From NCBI RefSeq assembly GCF_040939455.1, contig NC_134116.1:70511900-70575899 (forward strand): a stretch of DNA of 64,000 nt, in the 5' to 3' direction. Source of the DNA: Microcebus murinus. Taxonomy: Eukaryota; Chordata; Mammalia; Primates; Cheirogaleidae. This document shows positions 1-12,049 of the stretch, piece after piece; the stretch's first letter is position 1, and the number at the start of each line of letters is the position of its first letter. The notes under the pieces are model-generated. The model saw nothing but the letters and a program-made list of their open reading frames with translations, searched no databases and was not told the DNA's origin. The translations under genes were made by a program, and so were the position numbers.

Positions 1-17
1 AAAAATAAAAAACTTAC

Positions 18-137
18 ATCATTTGTATTAACATGCCAAGCCATATCACCATAAGATACCAGTTGTCCATTAACATAACACCGGATTTCACTGTTCCTCC
101 ATCGATTGTAAATGTGGACAATGCTGATCATGTACCA
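18..137 (-). CDS. NBEA: NBEA coding exon (exon 7 by human numbering)
   Basis: This 120-nt, 40-codon exon starts and ends on codon boundaries. It begins [13 protein letters not shown] and ends MAWHVNTND, which I recognise as neurobeachin. The acceptor AG lies at 138-139 after a T-rich tract; the donor GTAAGT lies at 12-17. The peptide is the middle of the concanavalin A-like (laminin-G-like) beta-sandwich that follows the first helical repeats of NBEA. NBEA is a large BEACH-family scaffold and A-kinase anchoring protein that supports post-Golgi and synaptic receptor trafficking in neurons. The next exon downstream (SYDKCFLGSS in human) lies outside the window. No frame disruption is visible. 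LRBA, the paralogue, is the main alternative, but every residue fits my recollection of NBEA. Confidence 0.95.
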
Positions 138-2338
138 CTTAAATAAAAAAAAATTAAACAATAGGAAATGTTTGGTTATTATTGACTAAAATACAATTAC
201 AACATTCATAAAACCCTATATGAAAATGACCAAAGGACTATTAATGATCATCTAATACCACTTCCTCAAGTCTCTCCCTCCAATTTCTCATTTTACAGAT
301 GAAAAAAGGGGCACATAAAGAATAAATTTGTGATGGAGACAAAGCTAGAACCACTTAACCTCCACTTAACCACTTATTCCTTCCACTATACCCAGATCCC
401 AAATTGCAGAAATACAATTATATTTGTGTTCCTTTAATAACATTTACATTATGCCAAGCACTACAGCCCCAAGGCTGACCAGACACACAATAGGCACAGT
501 TCTTCTGGAATTTTTGATCTAGAAAAAGGGACATACATGACACAATTAAACAAATATAGAATTATTCATGATGATTACAGTGGACAAAAGAATACAATGT
601 AAACCGAGAAAAAATAATACAGGATTCTACTTTGGATCACATGGTCAGAAAAGACCTATCAAAGCAACAACATTGTAGCATTTATAGTAAGATTTAGATG
701 GTTTCAATTCCATTATTTAGATTTATTAAATGTAGTATTAATTATATAATAACTTAGTAATATATGACTATTCATTAAGAATCAATGAATGTGTTCATAT
801 TGAGTTCCCATTTTATAGTTACTGGTGGCAACAAAATGCATTGTGAGTGTGTATCTCCATATGAGATAGTGTGAGTTCTGTAACAACGTATGGATCAAAC
901 CATTGGTCTCTTGAGAGTTGATAGGCTGAAGCAGGGAATACATGAGTATTTTTTCTAAAGTATAGGAAAATACAAATTATTTATAGATATTTGAACAAGT
1001 ATGCCTTTATATTTTGGAGTAAAATGTTTAGAAACTTTAAATTTCTAATGAGAAGAAACAAAAATGTTATTAAAGTCATGTTATATTCATTTATCCAACA
1101 TAACTTATTGACAGTCTACCAAATTCAAATACTCTTTCAGGCATGTGAGGGAATACAAATGTGAATCCAAAACAGATCTTAATTTCAAAAGTCATGAAAT
1201 AATGTACATATAAATGAATAATAAAGGTTTAAAAAAATAATTGTCATAAGAAATACTGAATAAAATACTCTTTGAGAAAAATCAACGAGAAATTCCATAG
1301 AAATGATGTTATATGAAATGGAACATAACAGCAGGGTGGGATTTGAAGACCTAGAACTGTGGGGGAGGGGACAAGTAAATGTAATTCATGCCAGGTATTG
1401 CATACAGGAAAAGATGAAAAAGTAAAACAAATCATCCAAATCATTAGGGACTAGACTAAAAGTTTTGATTTAATCTGTAGTTAGTGGGAAAGTAAATGAA
1501 TGGTTTGGGGTGATGGAATAATAATATCAGGAAGACAAATCAGATACTAGTATGTAAAATAGTTTAGAAGAGGAAAAGATAAATAAAACAAAATGAGGAG
1601 AAAGCAACATGAAGAATTTAAGCAGCAAGTAAAGAATTTTACAAAAGGAGACATATATTTCAGAGGTACAATAAAAATAAAATAAAAGGACTTTAAAATT
1701 AAACTGATGAGAAGTGGGTTTTTGACCACTGAAAAAAGTTGACTCAAGTCCCAATTATCATAAAGATGGTAGATCTCTTCATCAAAACATAAGACTTAAG
1801 AACATAAGTGGATAGGAGACTGGAAAGAATAAATCTGATGTTACATATTCTAAGTCCAGGGACAAGAAAGACATCCAGATGGTAACATCTCAGAGGCAGA
1901 TGAGAATATAAGTATGAACTTTGAAGACAAGAATAAGAGCAAAAGGATATCATAAGATGGAATAAAAATTCCAATACATATTGGCTCCACAAAAGCAGAA
2001 ATGTTGTCTTATTTTGTTCACCGTATATCCCCAATGCCTATGTCTGACACTCAGTAAATAATAAGTATTTCTTGAAAGAATGCCATAGAAGAGATCAGAC
2101 CATAAGAGTATGAGAGCATGAGAGAAATATACTACAAGAGGTCAAAAGACTGATCATATAGAAGGCAAAAGTCAGACAAAAAACTTAAAATAAAATGCAG
2201 ACAAGGATAAAAGAAAAGCATTAAGAGTCGCAGAAAACCAGTGAATGAGTCTATCACCGAAGTCATAAAAAATGAGTTTCAAGAAAGTGGGAATGGTAAA
2301 TTGTGACATTTTCAACAGATATATTTATTTTTACCTAC
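138..2338 (-). other. NBEA: NBEA intron 6 (2,201 bp)
   Basis: The intron lies between exons ending CCACGTAAG and starting TGGTACATG and has GT..AG borders. It is AT-rich. I see only weak ancient repeats: about 1086-1230 resembles an old mammalian interspersed repeat (a 'caacataacttattgacagtctacca' type motif in shorter form), and about 1985-2080 resembles the 3' end of an L2 LINE. The open frames here lack protein-like features. Confidence 0.85.
1985..2080 (+). mobile_element. L2-like LINE 3' end fragment
   Basis: The motif 'ccaatgcctatgtctgacac' followed by 'tcagtaaataataagtattt' matches the typical L2/MIR 3' tail (amount spent, cagtgcctggcacatagtag-like, then aataaatatt). It is short and strongly diverged. 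Confidence 0.45.
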
Positions 2339-2465
2339 CTTACGTGGTTGAAAATCGTACTTCACACAGTGCTGAAAACCTTTTCCTTTGGACTTCAGTG
2401 ATGTGACTATTAAACAGTTGCCAACAAAATGAGCAGAGTAACCAACTCCTTTGCTAGTACGAAAA
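2339..2465 (-). CDS. NBEA: NBEA coding exon (exon 6 by human numbering)
   Basis: This 127-nt exon completes a cysteine codon split across the previous intron (TG|T) and then encodes 42 residues, from [13 protein letters not shown] to KYDFQPRK. The acceptor AG is at 2466-2467 ('ttttctttatag') and the donor GTAGGT starts at 2338 on the minus strand. The peptide is part of the concanavalin A-like domain of neurobeachin, a jelly-roll module of uncertain ligand (carbohydrate or protein) found next to armadillo-like repeats in NBEA and LRBA. Reading frame and splice phase join exactly with the neighbouring exons at 4025-4146 and 18-137. No stop or indel is present. Confidence 0.96.
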
Positions 2466-4024
2466 CTATAAAGAAAACTGAAAATAGTATAACGTCCGCT
2501 GATAAAAAGAACTATACATCTAAAGCCTATTAAACATTCTTATAAAACTAAAATTTATTTCCTTGTAGAGTAGAAGGGGTTTAACATGGACCAAATAAAA
2601 ACTAAACTAAAACATAAAAGGTTTATATTAGAACAGCTAAAAGATAAAACCTTAAACAGGAAAATAGACTATGGAAGCTTATAATATTTCAATTTAAAAT
2701 ATCATAAATACATAAGGACAAATGAATAACAAAAGCCTACCAAGTACCTACCTCATCTACCCTTAATAACCATCTACAACCAGCAAGTACAGAACACATT
2801 TATACACAGTTCATGTTTTAAAAAATAACTTGGTATCTAATTCTGCTATAGCTATTGAAAATAGCTTACAAATTAAAAAAAAAACTAATTAAAAATAACT
2901 TGATGAGAGCCAAGTCTCACAAATAATGCAGTTGATCAATCAAAGGAATACATTTTTAGTTTGAAAAGTAAAGAGATATGACAATGAGGTATAGTTATTT
3001 TCTTCTACAGGCACATTCCTCTTAGCTATGAATTCAATCAATATGTAGAAAATTTTAAATACTTTAAAAAAATGAAGATATCACTGAAGTTATATATGAT
3101 TTCCCTGAATGACCATTCTGAAGTCCAACTTCATTTATGTTTGACAGTTCAGATGCTTATTTAAAACTCCCTCACATTACAATCTATATTTAAAATTTTG
3201 TAAGAGAGCAAATAAGGTAGTAAAAGCTCAGAGTTTTCTGCACTCCTATTTCTGGGCCAGCCATTGTACAAAAGCACTTTAAATATTATTCTCTCATTAA
3301 ACCCTATGGGATAGATACTATCACTATCCTCATTTTATAGTTTAAGACATCAAAGCACAGGATGTATAGTAAGTAGAGTAGTGAAATCAGGACTTAAACT
3401 CAGGCAGTATTATTTCAGAGCTATGCAAGTATTAAGTTAATATAAATAAGCATTACAATGCCTATCATACATATAGTAAGGCAATCAATGAATGTTTGAA
3501 GTTCTGATTGATCATATGGTGCACTTTGCATTACTGGCATACAAAAATTACCAAGCTTTCAGTACTTACAGATTAACTTATTGTTGAGTTGATCAACTCA
3601 TTCTGCTAGTTGTCAATACCAAATAATTAACCTTATTTGATTTTAATTTCTTATATGGTTATTATCAATATTTTAAAAGTATATGTCAATTATGCTGATA
3701 GAACAAAGTCCGTGAAAAGGCAAAATGAATGAAATCTGGTCACCAGCAATCCTCACAAAAAATCCTACAACGGATCTACACTGAAGCAGACTAAAAGAGG
3801 AGGTCTATAATCTTTGATTCTTAAATTGCAATTGAAAAAACTTAATAATAACAATAAGGCAGGTCATCTAGAATCAACAGCTAAATAAATAAACAAATAA
3901 AATTGATTTATGTCTTTATAGTTTTAACACATATAGATTCTATCTAGTACATTGCCTTGATACTATATTTTTACAGAATGAAGTACTTAAAGACAAAAAT
4001 CCTAAAATTAAACATATTACTTAC
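2466..4024 (-). other. NBEA: NBEA intron 5 (1,559 bp)
   Basis: This GT..AG intron splits a cysteine codon after its second base. It is AT-rich and contains one MIR copy around 3250-3430. I see nothing else of note. Confidence 0.85.
3250..3430 (-). mobile_element. MIR SINE, minus strand
   Basis: Pieces such as 'aagcactttaaatattattc', 'ctcattttatag' and 'aactcaggcagtat' appear in the order of a reverse-complemented MIR consensus. The copy is old and diverged. Confidence 0.7.
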
Positions 4025-4146
4025 CAATAAAGATAAGGTTTATCCTTATCAACATTTATGTTATTTAATGGATCCATACGAAACCAAGTGTTTAGGGTGA
4101 AGCCATTCTGGTAAGGCCACTTTGCAATAGGGGGCAATGCAATTGC
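4025..4146 (-). CDS. NBEA: NBEA coding exon (exon 5 by human numbering)
   Basis: This 122-nt exon encodes 40 residues plus two bases of a cysteine codon. It starts [15 protein letters not shown] and ends [10 protein letters not shown]. The acceptor AG is at 4147-4148 ('gccttatag') and the donor GTAAGT is at 4019-4024. This is the beginning of the concanavalin A-like domain; the [13 protein letters not shown] stretch is the characteristic first strand of that fold in BEACH proteins. Phase and frame match exons 5802-5897 and 2339-2465 exactly. No lesion is seen. Confidence 0.96.
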
Positions 4147-4984
4147 CTATAAGGCAATGAAAAAATATACAAAAGTATCAATTAAAGGAAATGTGATAGT
4201 AGCTAAAGTCAAATATGGCTTTTCCAGATTAAAAATAATCAATGTAAAATATCATAAAATGATTAGCAAATATACAAAATAAAGGCTATTACTTTATTAA
4301 AATAATCCATACATATTACTTGTTGATCATAGAAGCATTAAGTTTTCAAACACTCAGTGAATTAAGGTCCATCTCTATAGTGGGTTTCAGATTATACTCC
4401 AAGAAGTGCCCCTCTAGTTTTACCAGTCTACAGTCCCTTATACATACCTCAGAATTTCAGTTTTCTATGGTTTATGCTAGGTTTTCAGTAATAATTCATT
4501 TGATTAAAAGAGGTTGGATCTTTAAAGCCAAAAACAACGGTGCAAGAGAATGTTAATGGAATCAGTATTGAAGAAATGCAAAGTTTAAGAGAGGGTGCTC
4601 ATAATGCTTGTACCATAGAAGCAAAGAAGGAGAAAGCATGAGATTTATTATTCAGAAACTTAATCACTGAAATTTATAACCACAAGGATTTAGATCCACT
4701 CATAAGTAGGAAAGGAGTAATATAGGACTCCATTGATAACAGCAAACAAATAAAATCTAGCCATTCTAAAAACTAAATGAGAAAGTGGCTGATTACTTGA
4801 CTTGATTTCAAGAAACATGAGTGGATTCATTTATTTTTCTAGAAGTCTAAATTTCACTAAAACATAATTATCTATTATAATTTTACAATTGATCTATTCC
4901 CCAAACAGATCCTTCACACATTGTTGACAATGGAGTTTCTCAAATATTATATGCAGCTTCCATACCAAAAATCCTTTGAACACA

Positions 4985-5440
4985 GTTTAAATTTCTTCAA
5001 GTTACCTAAGATTCTTCACACACACTATGGCTCCAACAAACTCTTCCAATTTTGTTCTCTTCTACTACCTGAGCCCACATTACAGAGTATACCTAAACAT
5101 ACCAGCTGTTCTACCTGTTCTTCTACAGATCTTTTTGAACATGATATTGTTTCTGTCCAAAACACTTCTCCTTCCAGCAAAATCCCAGTTATCCTTCAAT
5201 ACCAGGCTAATACGTTCCTTTTTCTAGACTTCCACCGAGTTTAGTTTCTTTTCATTGTTTTCCCATAGCTCTCAGTACCTAAATCTACAGCATCACTTAT
5301 AATCCTTATTGTGATAAGCTGTTTCTGCACATCTACTGGAGTTCAAGAATAAGTATATTAATATAATCTACATTCCCAGCACTGTGACTCAAGATATAGA
5401 ACATACTCAATATATGCTCAATGAATAATCTTAAGGTGGC
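4985..5440 (+). mobile_element. L2 LINE 3' fragment
   Basis: The C/T-rich run ('ttctcttctactacctgagc', 'cttctccttccagcaaaatc') followed by a tail 'tatgctcaatgaat' has the layout of an L2 3' end. It is too diverged for firm subfamily assignment. The open frame at 4921-5244 inside it is incidental. Confidence 0.5.
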
Positions 5441-5454
5441 CAAATATTTATAAG

Positions 5455-5765
5455 TGATCAAAACTACAAGGATAATCTCAAAAGCATCATGGTAAGTGAA
5501 AGAAGCCTAACACAAAAGACTGATTTTATTCTTATAATAGTCTAAAAACTATTTGAACACAAAATAAAACAGAGGTTGCAAGAGACGGGGGCTGGGGAGG
5601 AAACTGACTTCAAATAGGCATAAGGAAATTCAGTAGTGACAAATGTTTCAAATCATGATTATAATGGTGCTCACATAACTATTTAAAACTCATCAAATTC
5701 TACTTTTTAAACTGATGAATTTTATTATATGTACATTATACCTTAATAGAGCAAACCTAAAAATA
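5455..5765 (+). mobile_element. L1M(E) LINE 3' UTR fragment
   Basis: 'tggtaagtgaaagaagccta' and 'gttgcaagagacgggggctg', then 'gaattttattatatgtacat' and 'accttaatagagc', are the usual order of features in an old L1ME 3' end, sense to the plus strand. Confidence 0.65.
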
Positions 5766-5801
5766 AATAAATAAAAATAAACATATGTATTTAAAACTTA
5801 C

Positions 5802-5897
5802 CGCAGCACTACAACCAGGGAAATTAAAAAAAGTATCGGGACCATGTCTTTGTGGCATCTGATTAAGAACTGACAATAATTTTACTGCATGTCTTGG
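5802..5897 (-). CDS. NBEA: NBEA coding exon (exon 4 by human numbering)
   Basis: This 96-nt, 32-codon exon reads [15 protein letters not shown] through to FNFPGCSAA. The acceptor AG is at 5898-5899 ('tttcctcag') and the donor GTAAGTTT begins at 5801. It covers the last helices of the first armadillo-like stretch and the linker ([10 protein letters not shown]) leading to the concanavalin A-like domain of neurobeachin. The exon is symmetric (phase 0-0), so skipping it would keep frame. It joins in frame to exons 6155-6255 and 4025-4146. Confidence 0.96.
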
Positions 5898-6154
5898 CTG
5901 AGGAAACAATAAAAGAAAGAAATGTCACTGTACAAATTTAGCAATAATACTTAACATGCCACAGTAGGCAATGCACTGTTTTTTAACTACAGAGAAAATT
6001 AATTTGAAATCATTTACTAAATATTTAGTAAATCATTTAAGAGGAAAACCATTTCCATTACAAATTCAAGTATATAGCTCTCTAGAGACAAATTCTTGAA
6101 CATTAAGTATTAATGGACTGATATTGAATACTTTTCCCTCTGACCACAGCTTAC
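5898..6154 (-). other. NBEA: NBEA intron 3 (257 bp)
   Basis: This is the shortest intron in the window, with GTAAGC donor and a pyrimidine-rich acceptor. It contains no recognisable repeat. Confidence 0.9.
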
Positions 6155-6255
6155 CCAGATTCCACTTTCTCCTCGAAGCATGCTGAACAAAAGCTTCAAC
6201 TCCTTGACAGTGATGCTGTAGCTGGCAAGAACCCCCAACATATCAACTAGAAGAT
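6155..6255 (-). CDS. NBEA: NBEA coding exon (exon 3 by human numbering)
   Basis: This 101-nt exon supplies the last two bases of an aspartate codon split after G, then encodes [15 protein letters not shown] through to LRGESGIW. The acceptor AG is at 6256-6257 ('ttcctttgaag') and the donor GTAAGC is at 6149-6154. The peptide is a leucine-rich, helical segment of the N-terminal armadillo/HEAT-like region of neurobeachin, a probable protein-interaction surface. Frame with exon 9793-10024 (ends GCA G) and exon 5802-5897 (starts CCA) is exact. Confidence 0.96.
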
Positions 6256-9200
6256 CTTCAAAGGAAAATAAAGTTATTCTGAACTCTAGTCATAAGCTGC
6301 CATCTGTCAAGGTCATATACTTTTCGTAAGATACAAAGTTATCAATCGTCATATACATATGACTAATATAACCAAATGTCCTCATGAATAATGATTCTAA
6401 TTAACATTTTTTAAATGCTCAGATAATCAAAGAGATTTGTTTGATTATGGGATTTTTCCCCATTAGGTTTGCCATTTCAATTAAGCTTTCTTAGTAGATA
6501 CATAAAATAGATTTATATATTCCCAGAGTACACACACACACCCCACATATACACACTCCTGCTGTATGCAGGGAAAGAAAGAGAAGTAAAAATAGTCAAA
6601 GGTACAAAGATTTAAAATTGAAGATTGGTTATTTACAAATGAAAAACTGATAGATGATAATAGTTTCAGAATTATCCATTCTTAATAAAATATATCCTTG
6701 AAACATTTCTTGGCCAATTAATAATCATTTTAAGCACTTACTCCACACAGGGCATTATTCCAAGTGCTTTACATGTATTAATTTCACAAAAGCCTATGAT
6801 GTGGGTGCCATTATTATCCCCTTTTAAAATGAGTAAATAGTGACACAGATAACTTATTCACATTGCCCAAGAACACATACCTAGCAAGTGCTAAAGTCTA
6901 AAGTCAAGCTTCAAACCCAGGCAGTATGGCTCCAGAACCCTCACTCTTACTAGTCTGTAAGTGGAAGTGTAATTTAAATGCATTATTAGCGGTATCTACT
7001 ATGCTGATGTGTTATGTGCATATAACAGACTCACCAGCTTATGAAATGGGAAAAATTATACATTTAATCCCTTGTCTCTCATTATTTTCTCTACACATTG
7101 TGATTAATACTTCTGTCAACTGTTCTTTTCAAGACATTAAACATCTAAGTATAACACTTATATTTTATTTTCTCAATTTCTAAAGCACTTCTTAATTAAA
7201 CATACAAGTTCTTACAAACCAATACATATGTATATTCTAAAAGTTAATCATCACTTAATAAAAAAGATTAGACTAGGGTAAGTTAAAATAATTGGTTATT
7301 GATATACAATGTATATTATTCAATATCTACATTAATGACTAGAATTTAAACATTTAAAAATAGTATTTGTATATTTCAAAAATAGAAATTTAATATGGTT
7401 TTTTCATCAATAAATAATTACTTGATTTGTACCCAACATCACAATAAGCAAGCATTCTCTATGATAAAACCGTGACAGTGGATATGCCATTTTTTAGAGC
7501 AATCTTTCAATGAATCAAAATGTTTGTTTCATCATTTAAGTAACAAAAATATATGAAAATGTTAGGACATGTAAGTCAGAGGTTCCTTTCTAAGAAAGAA
7601 TGCTAGGTAAAAATCAATAACCTTAAAAACTCTAAGCTAATATGAACCATTTTTAAGCAATTAGCTGCAATGGCAACCTTCACAAAAGACTTGTTAAAGG
7701 TTTACATAAAATTCTTTTTTAAAAAATTGAACTTCTATGTGCAAGCTTTTGTCTCATTTCGTATGTATGTCACAAAAACTATGCCTTTTATCAGTATTCA
7801 GACTAAGAAAAAAATAAAAACAAAAAGTAATCTATCTAATTTGTATTTAATTATAAAATTTTAAAAAATTCCTTATATATTGTATATGTAACCTAACCAA
7901 GTAGCTTAGTTTAGTTTTATTACAGAAAGTCTTCTTTTCTGTACAAGATATTTAAAAGAGAAAAAAATACTAAGACTATGAAGACTATGAGATTCTCTTA
8001 TCATTTTGCTATAAATGTTTAACCACCTTCTAGTGACATTTTAGTACATTATTAAATGAAAAAACCTCTTTGAACTTAACATACTACAACACAGGCAAAG
8101 ATGAATATCTAGTAGTGTTTTGGTAGCTACTAGTTCTTCCTTATGAGATTTAAATTTTAATTTATCTATTAACAAGACAGAGGTAATTTTTATGACACTC
8201 ATTCTCTTTTCTCATATCCCTCCATCATCGGGCTCTTTTGAAGGGAAATGCTAAAAATTACAAAAAGTAAAAATTCTGTGTTTTCAATATTATTATTACT
8301 GAAGAGAGAAATAAGAGAATCAAGGAGCTTTAATACTAGAAAATGTCAAATTATGAATTTCTATGGTACTACCACCCTCACTGTGATTTTACATCTCAAC
8401 ACTGATGAATTATATACCAGTAAACAACTATCCAGGTAATTTGGCTCATTCTCTAAACTGTACTCTATAAAGTGGCAGTCACTTTATAAAAACAAAACAA
8501 AAATGAAGGGTTTAAACTCAGCTATGAGGATTAAAAGATCATATTATATTCTATACATCATGTGTACATATAAGTTTATACAAATAAATTTATGTTAAAT
8601 AACTCTAGAATTTATAGAAATGGTACCATATCTTCATTACAAATATATTTTAATAAATGTAAGTCTGAATCTCATTTTTCATCAAGTTAGCCATTAGCAC
8701 CCAATATAGAGAATGCTAAATCATTTTAAAAAGAGATATATGCCACCTTGAAAGCAATTAGAAATGAGTTTAATATACTAAGAAAATCAAATTTTTGAAA
8801 ATATTAAGAGCATCCTTCTTTAATCCATTCTTCATTTCATTCTTTCTTGTTTAATGTTTTGTTCCATAAATTTTAGAATTTAAATATATAAGTCAAAACG
8901 TTAAATAGTATTCTCTGGTATCAGAACTACTTTTAAGGATCAGAGCTGATATTGTAAAGAGTAATATTACCACTTTTAGAATTATGGAAATTCTAAATGG
9001 ACACTTTTATGTCAGACAATACTTATGCTGAAGATTCATGGCTTATGAGAATCAACATTTCAAACTTTAAACTTATAACTGTTGCTCTGGAATCATCATT
9101 CAAAACATTTCTACTGAAATTCATCTAACAACAAGGGAGTATGAATTTGTAGGGAGACAAACAGTTGATGGTTAAGAATCATAGATTTCAAAGTGTTGGT

Positions 9201-9792
9201 TTGAAATAACACACAATAAGCACAAAAATTAGTATTTTTATCTGGAAATTCTAAGCAAATTTTATGTTATATTCTATAATATATGAGTTTATTTTAATAT
9301 AAAAATTTCCTCCAAATACATAAAAACTAAATGGACACTTCCAAAAGACACATCATGCTTATCCTCAGGCTTTTACTGTTTCCTGTCATAGTTCCATATA
9401 TGCCAGATTGAAGGACATGGAACAAGGAGAATTTGGTAAAGGGCTTATTATACAGAATGATAATATGTATTGTGATATTTTAATCATGTAAAGTCTTAAT
9501 TACATAAAAAGAAACTGGATTTATTTTTCTGAAAGATTTCATAGCACTTACTATACAGTATTGAGATTTTCTAAAACTTAGAAAAGTAAAATTAGTAGTT
9601 ATGTTTGTCTAATATGGTACTTATATTTTACTCTTCCCTTTTTAGGTTTTCCATTAATATAAAAGGCAAAATTTCCATTTATTTCAAACCAAGGTAGTTT
9701 CAACAAATCTATATTACCTATAAAATACAAAAAGAAGTACATGAAATTTTATAAACATTTAAATTATACTATCCTATCAGATAACCCCATAC
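6256..9792 (-). other. NBEA: NBEA intron 2 (3,537 bp)
   Basis: This GT..AG intron splits an aspartate codon after its first base. Apart from a MIR at 6738-6955 and a short CA-rich tract near 6530, I see no assignable repeat. The sequence is about 70 per cent AT by eye. Open frames at 6926-7183, 7670-7864 and 8248-8439 on the opposite strand have no recognisable features. Confidence 0.85.
6738..6955 (-). mobile_element. MIR SINE, minus strand, nearly full length
   Basis: In order: 'caagtgctttacatgtatta', 'cattattatccccttttaaa', 'cattgcccaagaacacatac' and 'aaacccaggcagtatggctc'. These match a reverse-complemented MIR, including its conserved core. Confidence 0.85.
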
Positions 9793-10024
9793 CTGCTATC
9801 ATGTCATCTACAGCACTCATTTTCAGCAATACTTGTTCAATTAGCCCAACTTCTGTGCTAGTCTGTAAATTCCGAACACTTTTTCGTAGAATGGCTGTAA
9901 ACATGCTCCATATTTCTGCTTGACATGTTACATCACAGTGCTCCAATAGCTCTGTCATGCATGTTATACTCTCAGCATCCTGGATAATAAAGTTCATCTC
10001 CAAGTCAAACTCTCCACCAACCAG
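9793..10024 (-). CDS. NBEA: NBEA coding exon (exon 2 by human numbering)
   Basis: This 232-nt exon encodes 77 residues plus one base. It opens [20 protein letters not shown] and closes [12 protein letters not shown]. The acceptor AG is at 10025-10026 ('tttgtttactttcag') and the donor GTATGG begins at 9792. This is the start of the helical repeat region of neurobeachin, just after the low-complexity Gly-rich N-terminus encoded by exon 1 (absent here). An open frame extends a further 12 codons into the intron with a Met, but the residues upstream ([11 protein letters not shown]) are translated polypyrimidine tract, not protein. The short plus-strand frame 9741-9923 is a shadow of this exon. Confidence 0.97.
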
Positions 10025-10918
10025 CTGAAAGTAAACAAAAAGAAACAACAGCAATAACAAGGGAGGCTATTTATAACTATAAAATAAAATAATACCAAAA
10101 ATTCAATTAATAAAAAAGCATAACTACTTAAAAAAATTTCAAATCATCTGGTGCAAAACTAATTTTGATCAAGTGTAAAGGTAAGTGAAAAGCACTTTTA
10201 AGAATTGAAACTAGGAAACAAATCTAATTTTCACACAGATGGGAAATGGTGAAGAAATCTAGAAGAAAAGAACACAGCACAGCATGTGATTACTGGGTGG
10301 GAAAAATTCCTAAAAATAAGCATTTGGATATTAAAAGTTACAATCAATAGAAAATACAGAGTTCACTATAGATAAATTTTAAGACAAATTCATTTTCTTT
10401 TTCATATTATTAAACTTACAGACAAAGATACAGCTAGGTCTAATTTCTATATATGAAGATGAAGAAATATGAAACTGATACTAGCACAACTTACATTAAA
10501 GGTTGAAATGATGGAATGAATGTTTAAAAATAAGTTTAACAGAAAAATATGTAAGGCCTTGCAATGCTTTTTTTAAAAAGCACAAATATAAATTGGATAA
10601 AGAAAGTTGATTTAACATATTTGACTCTGGGCATTACGTTAAATGAGGCCAAAGTAGTATCATCCCTCCTCAATGCCACTTTAAGTACAGTGACAGAAAA
10701 ATACACACAGAATAAAATAATATAATAATATTCTCTTACTCTCTCTTGATCAATCACATATGAACTATTACATTGCTATAAGCATCATTAAAGAACACTG
10801 ACAAACTGGATATCCTTTCAGTCTAGAGAATGGTAAATTTAGGAATAAATAATAACCATATACAAAATACCTGAAAAATTTGAAGTCATTCTTTCATTTG
10901 TTCTTTCAACAAATATTT
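10025..10918. other. Intronic sequence with nothing identified
   Basis: AT-rich sequence just upstream of exon 2. No repeat family or coding signal was recognised. The minus-strand frame 10536-10757 is not protein-like. Confidence 0.6.
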
Positions 10919-11446
10919 AATTTTTTACATTTTTTCTTTTAAATTATTATGAGTATATAATAGTTGTATATATTTATAGGGTACATGTGCTGTTGGAAAC
11001 AGGCATACAATGTATAAATAATCAAATCAGGGTAACTGGAGTATCCATCACCTCAAGCATTTATCACTTCTTTGGGGAATATTCCAATTCTATTCTTTTA
11101 AATATACAATAACTTATTGTTCACTATAATCATCCTGTTGTGCTATCAAATATTAGATCTTGTTCATTTTATCTCACTATATTTTTACACCCATAAATCA
11201 TCCCCATTTTCTCCCCCACACCCCTCACCAGCCTCTGGTAACCATTGTTCTACTCTCTTGTTTCCATGAGATCAATTGGTTTAATTTTTAGCTCCCATAT
11301 ATGAAGGAGAATATGCAAAATTTGTTTTTCTGTGATTACCTTATTTCATCTAACATAATATTCTCCAGTTCCATCCATGTTATTGCAAATGATAAGTCAT
11401 AATGTTTCTTAAGTCAATAATGTTCCAAAATGTTTTATATATTAAG
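10919..11446 (-). mobile_element. L1MA/MB-type LINE 3' UTR, minus strand
   Basis: Reading on the plus strand as antisense: a T-rich tract, 'tatttatagggtacatgtgc', 'aatcaaatcagggtaactgg', 'tgctatcaaatattagatct', 'cagcctctggtaaccattgt' and 'ccagttccatccatgttatt'. This is the standard L1M 3' UTR in reverse. Only the last ~0.5 kb of the element is present (5'-truncated). Confidence 0.9.
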
Positions 11447-11539
11447 GTCAAGAACTAACCGTTCTATGAACTAGGATATATAGGTGGCCAAGAAAAAGTC
11501 CATGTACTAACAGTGCTAAATTCCTAAGACAAATATGTT

Positions 11540-11541
<2 letters not shown>

Positions 11542-11609
<68 letters not shown>
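11542..11609. repeat. Compound microsatellite (GT)n-(AT)n
   Basis: About 16 GT units (11542-11573) are followed by about 17 AT units (11576-11609). Such tracts are polymorphic and can adopt Z-DNA or cruciform forms. Confidence 0.98.
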
Positions 11610-11612
<3 letters not shown>

Positions 11613-11849
11613 CCTACCTTATTCCAAAAAATATTGAAGTTGGCTTACAAATTATATAAAGTATGAAAAAAGACATAAAATATGAGTAGTTGAGAAAGAG
11701 GAAGCAAAGGAAAAGATTAGGAACAGACAGAGAGTAGAATTTTAGGATCAAGAAGTAGAATTAATTTCCCATCACTGAGAAGTATTCACATAATATAAAT
11801 GGATGACAACATGGTATGATATAAATAGGATAAATAATAATACCACCAC

Positions 11850-12030
11850 CACCTAACCTTGCACAGCATTTAGTACAATTCTAAGTGCTTTACATCTATA
11901 CTAAGAAGCTATCATCATCTTTATTTTATAGATAAGGAATCATAGGCAAAAAGAGTTTAAGTACCTTGAAAAAAGTTATAAAATAGAGGACTCAGGATCC
12001 AAACACAAGAAGTCTGTCTTCATGCAAGTC
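11850..12030 (-). mobile_element. MIR SINE, minus strand
   Basis: 'aattctaagtgctttacatc', 'ctttattttatagataagga' and 'gaggactcaggatccaaaca' follow reverse-MIR order. Confidence 0.75.
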
Positions 12031-12049
12031 CATATAAACAATACAATCT

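Larger units (their letters stand above)
4147..5801 (-). other. NBEA: NBEA intron 4 (1,655 bp)
   Basis: This GT..AG intron falls between codons. It contains a probable L2 fragment (4985-5440) and an L1 3' end (5455-5765); the rest is AT-rich single-copy-looking sequence. Confidence 0.85.

Noticed and set aside
9741..9923. Plus-strand 60-codon frame
   Set aside because: It overlaps NBEA exon 2 in antisense and spans a splice donor; its openness follows from the coding constraint on the other strand.
9764..10060. Met-initiated single-exon protein (98 codons) including exon 2
   Set aside because: The first 12 codons are the polypyrimidine tract and splice acceptor and the last 9 are intron after a GT donor; the flanking exons join precisely in frame.
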